This document shows positions 1 to 5,572 of a DNA stretch of 11,578 nucleotides, piece by piece (position 1 is the stretch's first letter; every line of letters starts with the position of its first letter). Under the pieces are notes generated by a model. The model did not search any database. It worked only from the letters and a program-made list of their open reading frames with translations, and was not told the origin of the DNA. The DNA comes from Akkermansiaceae bacterium (GTDB taxonomy: Bacteria > Verrucomicrobiota > Verrucomicrobiia > Verrucomicrobiales > Akkermansiaceae): positions 1-11,578 of the forward strand of contig JARFRT010000106.1 in assembly GCA_029287105.1 (NCBI GenBank), given 5' to 3'. The translations under genes and the position numbers were made by a program.

Positions 1-894
1 ATGCAGGGCTTCGCGAATCTGTTCCGTTTTGCGTGTGGGGCTGAGCTCCCAGACGAGGGGTTTGCGCGGGTCAACATGTCGCAGGAGTTTTTTGAAATCG
101 AGCTCGCCGGTGAGCGGGACGCGGTGATCCCGTTCGGGCCAGTGGACATCGTGGACGTGGCACCCGATCAGGTAGGGAGCCATCTTTGCCAGCCATTGGT
201 CGTGGTCGAGCAGGCCGAGGTTGTGCTTTAGCTGGACATGACCGAAGTCGTGCCAGTAGCCGACCCACGGGTTGTCCTTGAAGTGTTCTTGCAGCCGGAT
301 CATCTCGCTTTCGCTGGGCACGTCTTCGAAGCGACTGCGCGATTCCACGGCGAGTGGGATTTGCAGCTCGGCGGCTTTCTCGGCCAACGATTCCAGTGCT
401 TCGATGGCGCGTTGGAAGTAGAGGGGCGCGATTTTTTCACGTTTGCGGACGAAGTCGAGTTTGGCCTTGGCATATTCCGGGCTGAGTTGTTGGCCTTCCT
501 TGACCATGGTGGTCAGGCGCTTGGTCCATTTTTTGCTCGGCATGGGTACGGAGCCCATATGCATGACGACGTAGTGCGCCTTGAACCCGGCGGCGACCTC
601 GAGGGTTTTCAGGCTCATCTCCATGGCGCGTTGCCGGTCATAGGGCCGGTGTGATGTAAACTCGTAGGCGTCGGGGGCATCGATCATCACTTCGACCGGT
701 GACGGGAAATAGTTATGCACTCCCGAGCAGCGGAATTTGCCCGCCTGATAGGCTTTTTGGATTCCGGGCAGTTTGCTGATGGTCATGCCATGGCTGAGTT
801 CCATGGTGTTGAATCCAAGATTGAGGATTTCATCGACCATTTCCTCACCATCCGAGTGGCGCGAGTTGTTCCAGCACGTGGAGAAGGAGAGCAT
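1..894 (-). CDS. Sugar phosphate isomerase/epimerase (TIM barrel), partial at 3' end
   Basis: The reading frame starts at ATG 894-892 and stays open to base 1, giving 298 codons with no stop, so the C-terminus lies beyond the left edge. An in-frame TAA at 903-901 makes this the earliest possible start. The protein resembles the xylose-isomerase-like / AP-endonuclease-2 TIM-barrel family, which isomerises or epimerises sugars using a divalent metal. Likely metal and active-site residues fall in the usual order: VHNYFP (H60), VMHMGS (H112), AVES (E184), WHDFGH (D216, H219), CHVHDV (H246, H248) and WELSP (E283). There is no signal peptide, so a cytoplasmic enzyme is expected. Substrate cannot be assigned. 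Since family members are usually about 270-320 residues, probably little is missing. It lies 85 nt downstream of the L,D-transpeptidase gene and may be co-transcribed. The family call is firm; the specific reaction is unknown. Confidence 0.85.
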   Translation of the reverse strand, partial: MLSFSTCWNNSRHSDGEEMVDEILNLGFNTMELSHGMTISKLPGIQKAYQAGKFRCSGVHNYFPSPVEVMIDAPDAYEFTSHRPYDRQRAMEMSLKTLEVAAGFKAHYVVMHMGSVPMPSKKWTKRLTTMVKEGQQLSPEYAKAKLDFVRKREKIAPLYFQRAIEALESLAEKAAELQIPLAVESRSRFEDVPSESEMIRLQEHFKDNPWVGYWHDFGHVQLKHNLGLLDHDQWLAKMAPYLIGCHVHDVHWPERDHRVPLTGELDFKKLLRHVDPRKPLVWELSPTRKTEQIREALH

Positions 895-897
895 ACG

Positions 898-918
898 GCT
901 TTAAGCTTTAAGTTTTAA
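898..918 (-). repeat. Three tandem AT-rich heptamers before the epimerase start
   Basis: Read on the minus strand, the bases just before the epimerase ATG are TTAAAAC, TTAAAGC, TTAAAGC, then three bases and the start codon. Two units are identical and the third differs at one base. No Shine-Dalgarno sequence is present, so this AT-rich tract occupies the ribosome-binding region. Whether it acts as a leader, a promoter element or merely a short repeat cannot be decided from sequence. Confidence 0.6.
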
Positions 919-979
919 ATACCAACGAGGAGGGATATACGGCGGTTGCTGGCTGGTGTTTGTGGTCGGGAGTTGCTCG

Positions 980-1714
980 TCACGGCAGCTTCCAGTCTCG
1001 GCGGTGTTGTTGATATTCCGCTGTGGGAAGCACGATGTAGACCGGATTCCGGGCGGGGTCGATACGGGCGATGAGCTGTTTGAGTTGGGTTTCGTGCATG
1101 GTGGTGCAGCCGACGGTGGCCTTGCTGCCGCCGCCGCGCCAGATGTGGAAAAAAATGGCTGAGCCGAGGCCGGGGACAGGTCGGCCGCCGAGGACGGCAT
1201 CGTTGTGGGCGATGTAGAGTTTGAGCGAGTGGGCGTGATCATCTTGGCGCATCTGCGCCTTTTTTTCCCAGCCCGCCTTGGGGTTGTGATTCAGGGTGAG
1301 GTGGCGATTGTAGTGCGGTGATGTTGGGTCCTCCACCCAGAGGTCGCGAGGAGTGACATGGCGGTAAGGGAGGTGCGGGTTGCGTTTGATCTCAGGTGCA
1401 TACCCGTAGGCACCACCGATTTTGAAGATGCCGGCGGGGGTGCGTTTGTCGCCTTCCACCTTGCGAGGTGTGGCATTCGCTTGGAGAGGGTGGACCCCTT
1501 GACCCCATGCCAGGCCGTTACGGCCGAGTCGGCCTTTCCAGGATGTCCCGGCAGGTTTCCAATGGCGCCCCCGCTTTTCATAGACACTCAGGGTGACGTG
1601 GGAGGAGTTCCAGTCGCTGGCAATGCCGACGACGGCTTGGGTGCAGTTGCGTGGGACCTGTGCGGAAATCCAAGGCGATGTGAGGAGCAGCAATATCAGC
1701 AGTTTCATGGCCAT
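980..1714 (-). CDS. Secreted L,D-transpeptidase (YkuD family, COG3786 type)
   Basis: This 244-residue protein begins with a signal peptide (hydrophobic stretch at residues 4-14, likely cleavage after ISA near residue 18). There is no lipobox, so a periplasmic soluble or envelope-bound protein is expected. The catalytic signature is H190-x12-C203 in HIWRGGGSKATVGC, preceded by EGDKRTPAGIF at 87-97, a typical YkuD substrate-side motif. Such enzymes form 3-3 peptidoglycan cross-links or attach proteins to the wall through a cysteine acyl intermediate. The GC is preceded by T-V rather than the classic S-H-G-C, as in the COG3786 branch. A second in-frame ATG at 1708 gives a two-residue shorter form. 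The sequence AGGATAAGGAT just upstream is the only clear Shine-Dalgarno-like tract in the window. The gene starts 4 nt after the ligase stop, indicating co-transcription and probable translational coupling. Confidence 0.88.
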   Translation of the reverse strand: MAMKLLILLLLTSPWISAQVPRNCTQAVVGIASDWNSSHVTLSVYEKRGRHWKPAGTSWKGRLGRNGLAWGQGVHPLQANATPRKVEGDKRTPAGIFKIGGAYGYAPEIKRNPHLPYRHVTPRDLWVEDPTSPHYNRHLTLNHNPKAGWEKKAQMRQDDHAHSLKLYIAHNDAVLGGRPVPGLGSAIFFHIWRGGGSKATVGCTTMHETQLKQLIARIDPARNPVYIVLPTAEYQQHRRDWKLP

Positions 1715-1725
1715 ATCCTTATCCT
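1715..1725 (-). promoter_or_regulatory. Shine-Dalgarno-like tract for the L,D-transpeptidase
   Basis: On the minus strand AGGATAAGGAT directly precedes ATG 1714 and overlaps the ligase stop codon. The first AGGA serves ATG 1714 at about 7 nt spacing, and the second serves ATG 1708 at about 8 nt, so either start is possible. It stands out because other genes here lack such a site. Confidence 0.55.
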
Positions 1726-3875
1726 GATGCTTGTCCCTGCGCCAGTTCCTGGCAGCCTTTGATATCGAGTTTTCCGGAGGCGAGAATGGGGATTTCTTCG
1801 GTGGGGATAAAGGTTTTCGGGCACCAGAGGCTGGGCAGTCCCTGGTCCATCAGCTTGTAGCGGAGGTCAATGCATTCTTGCTCGACGGTGTCGCCACAGA
1901 CGGTGGTGAGCAATGCGATGGCCTCACCTTTTTGGACATCGGGGATGCCGACCACGGCGATACGGCGTTCGGCATCCTGGTCGAGGCCAAGGACCTTGGT
2001 GATGGCAGCCTCGACGGTTTCGTGGGGGACCATTTCTCCTGCGATTTTAGAGAAGCGCGACAGGCGTCCTTCGATGTAGAGGAATCCGTCGTCATCAAGT
2101 CTGCCGATATCACCTGTGTTAAACCATCCGTCCGTGATGACCTCGGCAGTTTTTTTGGGGTTGTCGAGATAGCCGGAGAACACGTTGGCGCCGCGAAGCC
2201 AGATGGTCCCCTGGGTATCGATCGGGCAGGGGGCGCCTGTGGCCGGGTTGGTGATTTTGATGGCGATGCCGGGCAGGAATTTGCCAACGGAGCCGAAGCG
2301 GTTTGTCTCGATGACCGGCGCCGCACCTTGTTGTTCCGCTGTGGGTAGGTTGATATTGGTGGCCGGCGAGGTTTCAGTCAGGCCGTACCCTTCCATGGGA
2401 AGTATGGCAAATTTCTCCTTGAAGGCGGTAGCGAGCGACTGGGGGAGTTTTTCAGCACCGGTGACGACGTAATCGAGCGATTGCAGGAGTTCCGGTTTAA
2501 CGCGGCGCATATAGCCACGCAGGAATGTTGGCGTGGAGAGCAGCATGTTCACCTTGTGCATGTCGATGAGTTCGGCGAGGCGCTTGGTTTCCAGCGGACT
2601 GGGATAGGTGACCAGGTTGACACCCTGGACGCAGGGGTACCAGAGTGTGACGGTACTGCCAAACGAGTGAAAGAGCGGCAGGCAACCGAGGACTCTGGCC
2701 TCGTGTCCGAGGTTGATCCGACTACCAAACTGGCAGACGTTTGCCAGGATGTTACGGTGGGAAAGTGGCACCCCCTTGGGTTCTCCCGACGAGCCGGACG
2801 TGAACAAGAGCACCGCTTCATCATCACCGCGGGAGCCACCGAGGCCAAGTATTCTGGCAATGATCGAGGTGGGGAGGAGTTTGCTGAGGACGACCCAGCA
2901 GACGATTTTCTTCTTCAGCATGGGCAGGGTGCGCTCGATGAAGATGAGGTCTCTGTTAGGTGGCCAGGGGAATGAGGGGATCTTGCGCACGAACGGGTCG
3001 GCGGTGATGAACTTGTCGACCCCTGACTGGCGGATTGAGGACTCGACCGCAGAGTGGCTGGAGGTGAAGTTGATATTAACCGGGATTTTTCCGGCAAAGA
3101 GGACGGCGAGGTTCGCGACCATGCCGCCCTTTCCCGGAGGCAGCAGGATCCCCACCCGTTTTTTACGGGTGAGTTTTTTGATTTCGCCCGAAAGGGCAAT
3201 GGCCGCTCCGAGGATTCTATCAAAGGGTGTAGCGGTGTCATCGGTGCCATCAAACAGGGTGGTGGCCGAACCCTTTTTCTTAAGCCCCGCAATGATGGTA
3301 ACAGGTAACGACCCCCGAAGGAATGAGCGTGATGAAAAGGAAATCTCGTCAGCGGCGTGGATTGATTGCCACCATGCGGCTACGGAGACATCCCGAGCGG
3401 GGATGAGGGGCGCGAAGGAGAATACTGAGCTGGGGAGCCGACTGGTGTTTTCCGTAGGAATCGTGATTTCTGCAGGTTTGCTGACCGCGATCGGGAGTAC
3501 GGGGAGGCCGAGGGCGCAGAGTTGCTTGAGGGTGGCTGCCGGGATGTGGCAGCATTCGCCGTCGAGGCAGGAGACGAGGCCGGTCAGAAAGATAATGACC
3601 CCGCCATCGTCCAGGTGGCTTCGCAGCGTGTTGCCGATGGCAGCAGGGTCAGCATCAGCGGCGGAAAAGGTAACGGCGGTCACACTGTCGCGTTCCAGGT
3701 AGTTGCGTAGGAAATCGTCGAGAACGGCCTGTTCCTCACAGAGCCAGGTGATTTTCCTGCCGGAAAAAACCTGCTCCAGATGGAGTATTTCGTGAAAATC
3801 AAGACGGCCGGGGATGACAAGTGCTCCCTCTGTGGGGATGTTTTTTTGTCCGAGGATCTCTATTTTTTTACTCAT
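1719..3875 (-). CDS. Aas-like acyl-ACP/AMP ligase with degenerate acyltransferase domain
   Basis: From ATG 3875 this encodes 718 residues; an in-frame TTG at 3881 could add two. The architecture matches Aas (acyltransferase fused to acyl-ACP synthetase, used to recycle lysophospholipids and activate free fatty acids with ATP). The AMP-ligase half is intact: LLFTSGSSGEPKGVPLSH near 356-373 (ATP loop), GYGLTETSP near 496-504, FNTGDIG near 585-591 and SGKLDIK near 700-706 with the C-terminal lysine. The first 190 residues resemble a PlsC fold, but the NHxSFxD block reads GRLDFHE and the FPEGR block reads FLTGL. Catalytic His and Asp and the Glu of EGR are therefore missing, so acyl transfer is unlikely. 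A hydrophobic segment near 320-345 may contact membrane. No ribosome-binding site is seen. It is coupled to the transpeptidase gene and lies 138 nt after nusB. The substrate (acyl-ACP or acyl-CoA) is inferred. Confidence 0.85.
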   Translation of the reverse strand: MSKKIEILGQKNIPTEGALVIPGRLDFHEILHLEQVFSGRKITWLCEEQAVLDDFLRNYLERDSVTAVTFSAADADPAAIGNTLRSHLDDGGVIIFLTGLVSCLDGECCHIPAATLKQLCALGLPVLPIAVSKPAEITIPTENTSRLPSSVFSFAPLIPARDVSVAAWWQSIHAADEISFSSRSFLRGSLPVTIIAGLKKKGSATTLFDGTDDTATPFDRILGAAIALSGEIKKLTRKKRVGILLPPGKGGMVANLAVLFAGKIPVNINFTSSHSAVESSIRQSGVDKFITADPFVRKIPSFPWPPNRDLIFIERTLPMLKKKIVCWVVLSKLLPTSIIARILGLGGSRGDDEAVLLFTSGSSGEPKGVPLSHRNILANVCQFGSRINLGHEARVLGCLPLFHSFGSTVTLWYPCVQGVNLVTYPSPLETKRLAELIDMHKVNMLLSTPTFLRGYMRRVKPELLQSLDYVVTGAEKLPQSLATAFKEKFAILPMEGYGLTETSPATNINLPTAEQQGAAPVIETNRFGSVGKFLPGIAIKITNPATGAPCPIDTQGTIWLRGANVFSGYLDNPKKTAEVITDGWFNTGDIGRLDDDGFLYIEGRLSRFSKIAGEMVPHETVEAAITKVLGLDQDAERRIAVVGIPDVQKGEAIALLTTVCGDTVEQECIDLRYKLMDQGLPSLWCPKTFIPTEEIPILASGKLDIKGCQELAQGQASG

Positions 3876-4013
3876 GGGCAAGGTTGCTTGTAGGGGTCGG
3901 CCTGTTGGCTGAAGACCATCAAACCATCTCCTCTTACGCGCGGCAAGCTGGAAGCTTACAATACTTTCGCCAGCTGACCCGGCCTCTTTTGCCCGAAGTC
4001 GGATCGCGACGTT
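3876..4013. other. nusB-ligase intergenic region
   Basis: These 138 nt separate the nusB stop from the ligase start. They hold a loose inverted repeat (AGCTGG / CCAGCT, 18-nt loop, near 3949-3978) and a very short GTCG/CGAC stem, but no GC-rich hairpin followed by a T tract. No convincing intrinsic terminator, promoter or small gene is seen, so read-through from ribH-nusB is possible but not shown. Confidence 0.4.
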
Positions 4014-4874
4014 TTACAGGGCGTCTAGCACGCCGTTGACAAAGCGGGCCGAGTCGGTGCTGCCAAAACGTTTGGCGATCTCGATCGCCTCGTTGATGCT
4101 TACCGCCTTGGGGATGTCCCCACAGTGCTTGATCTCGTAAGTGGCCAGACGCAGGATCGCGCGGTCGACCGGGGCGACCCTGGCCGGGGCGTAGTTTTCA
4201 ATGACGGCGGCGAGTGCGGCGTCTATGCTGTCCTTGTGCGCGAGAATCCCTTGGACGAGCGCTTGGGTTTCCTTGCGGAAAATCGATATCTCGGCGCTGC
4301 TGGCCCGGAGGTGGGCGAAGTTGCCCACCGATGATTCGGGATCTTCAATGGCATTGAGGCGTTCGGATACGCGTTCGAGATGGTTGAGGGACGCCGTGAT
4401 GGACTCCAGTCGGTTTTTCCATGTGGGAAAGTCCTCGAGTGTCTGGTGCCATTCCTTGTGCCGTCCAACGAGGGTTTGGTTGGCGGTGATGATGGCGTCC
4501 AGATGACCGCTGGAAAGTTTGTCGCTGCTTTTACTTTTGCATGAAATTCTGAGTTCGGCGATCGCGTCGCTGAGCTGCTGTTCTTGGGAGAGGGTTTTTT
4601 GCAGGGCGGAAACAAGCGGTCCGGTGCCGTCGGTGGCCTTGAGTTCTGCCAGGGAGAGCGGAGCCCGCTCGATGAGTTTTGCGATACGGTTGTCACGTCC
4701 TTGGGCGACGTGAAGCATCGCCTTGGCCTTGGCCTGTACGAGTTTTCGTAGGCTTGTCTCCTGGGTGATATGCCAGAAAGTCTCCTGCATCTCGGAAGCC
4801 TCGGGGGCTCCGTCGAAGTCGGCAAAGTAGAGGAACTGGACCGCGGTCTCGCGGATGTTGCGCCGGTTAAGCAT
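4014..4874 (-). CDS. nusB: NusB antitermination factor with a large central insertion
   Basis: The start is ATG 4874 (MLNRRNIRETAVQFLYF), overlapping the ribH stop by 8 nt (ATGCTTAA). A longer frame reaching 5057 only shadows ribH. NusB binds boxA RNA with NusE/S10 and supports rRNA antitermination. The N-terminal helix (residues 1-20) and the C-terminal part (about 199-286, including VAPVDRAILRLATYEI, VSINEAIEIAKRFG and RFVNGVLDAL) are textbook NusB. Normal NusB is about 130-160 residues; this one is 286. The excess, roughly residues 30-190, lies between the first helix and the C-terminal bundle. It is charged, Leu/Ala/Gln-rich and probably helical or coiled-coil, with no recognised domain. 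The stop is a TAA at 4016-4014. The ribH-nusB order is common in bacteria. The identity is firm, while the insertion's role is unknown. Confidence 0.92.
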   Translation of the reverse strand: MLNRRNIRETAVQFLYFADFDGAPEASEMQETFWHITQETSLRKLVQAKAKAMLHVAQGRDNRIAKLIERAPLSLAELKATDGTGPLVSALQKTLSQEQQLSDAIAELRISCKSKSSDKLSSGHLDAIITANQTLVGRHKEWHQTLEDFPTWKNRLESITASLNHLERVSERLNAIEDPESSVGNFAHLRASSAEISIFRKETQALVQGILAHKDSIDAALAAVIENYAPARVAPVDRAILRLATYEIKHCGDIPKAVSINEAIEIAKRFGSTDSARFVNGVLDAL

Positions 4875-5370
4875 TACTGGGGAAAACGCGCGCGGTTGTG
4901 CGTTTGAGTTGGTGGAAGGTGTCGATGATGCTGACGGCGGCCCGGGCGGCTTCACGGCCGCGATTGAGTTTCGTTCCGATGCAACGTGCATAGGCTTGTT
5001 TCTCATCGCTGACAAGGATGACTTCGTGAATGACCGGGGTGGCGTGGTTGACGGCAATTTGTTGCAGGGCGTGGGTGACGCTTTCTGCGATCATGTCGCC
5101 GTGGGCAGTCTGGCCCCGGATAATGAGCCCGAGCGCGATGACGCAGTCGGGTTTTTCATGACGCATGACGGTTTCTATTGCGGCGGGGATTTCAAAGGCA
5201 CCGGGGACCCAAACCAGATCGATGTAGGCATTGGTTGTCAACTGCGCGAGTTCCTGCTGGGCGTTTTCCACCAAGGGGGAGGTAAACTCTTCATTGTACT
5301 GGGCAGCGACAATGGCGATGGATATTTTTTGATTCAGGCTACGCGGCCTGGGTGGCAAGACCTTGGACAT
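4867..5370 (-). CDS. ribH: 6,7-dimethyl-8-ribityllumazine synthase
   Basis: This cytoplasmic 167-residue enzyme condenses 5-amino-6-ribitylamino-uracil with dihydroxybutanone phosphate, the penultimate step of riboflavin synthesis, usually as a pentamer or 60-mer. Visible signatures are YNEEFT (25-30), VPGAFEIP (55-62), GLIIRGQTAHGDMIAESV (81-98, with catalytic H90 and phosphate-binding residues) and GTKLNRGREAA (132-142). R129 matches the conserved active-site arginine. The strand usually reading PVxFGVLT instead reads PVIHEVILV (112-120), replacing the conserved Phe that faces the substrate. The length is normal. The start ATG 5370 faces clpB, and no Shine-Dalgarno sequence precedes it. It overlaps nusB by 8 nt, so the two are probably translated in a coupled way. 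No FMN riboswitch is seen in the 202 nt upstream. Confidence 0.93.
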   Translation of the reverse strand: MSKVLPPRPRSLNQKISIAIVAAQYNEEFTSPLVENAQQELAQLTTNAYIDLVWVPGAFEIPAAIETVMRHEKPDCVIALGLIIRGQTAHGDMIAESVTHALQQIAVNHATPVIHEVILVSDEKQAYARCIGTKLNRGREAARAAVSIIDTFHQLKRTTARVFPSNA

Positions 5371-5572
5371 GCTGCTGGATAAGGTGTGTGGCTATGGCCT
5401 GCAAGGCGAATTTTGGAAGTTTTCATTCTCAGCACCACTCAGGCGCATTGAGCCAGAAGCGAGGCGGGCGATCATCGTAACAAAACAACACAAAATAAGT
5501 CGACAAAAACTTGCTTTGATGACGCGTACGGGTGTAGAAGGGGACAACTCTCAATTTCAATACCCCAATATT
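5371..5572. promoter_or_regulatory. Divergent ribH / clpB intergenic region
   Basis: These 202 bp must hold the promoters of ribH (minus) and clpB (plus). An A-rich tract at 5481-5510 precedes TTGCTT (5511-5516), 18 nt, then TAGAAG (5535-5540). This is a weak vegetative-type promoter candidate for clpB, giving a leader of about 27 nt. No CIRCE element (TTAGCACTC-N9-GAGTGCTAA) and no clear sigma-32 promoter is visible. The ribH side shows only TACGAT-like matches without a good -35. How heat shock controls clpB here is therefore not visible. Confidence 0.4.

Noticed and set aside
2713..3702. Plus-strand 329-codon open frame
   Set aside because: It lies wholly antisense to the ligase, whose motifs are clear, and its composition is arginine/serine-rich shadow sequence.
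3949..3978. Terminator hairpin after nusB
   Set aside because: The stem is only about 6 bp with an 18-nt loop and no T tract.
4875..5057. N-terminal extension of NusB to 5057
   Set aside because: It is an out-of-frame shadow of ribH; ATG 4874 begins a typical NusB helix 1.
5430..5462. CIRCE-like element before clpB
   Set aside because: AGCACCACTC and a nearby GAG do not form the TTAGCACTC-N9-GAGTGCTAA inverted repeat.
5363..5572. N-terminal extension of ClpB from ATG 5363
   Set aside because: It has no similarity to ClpB, overlaps the ribH start, and ATG 5573 gives the exact family N-terminus and length.
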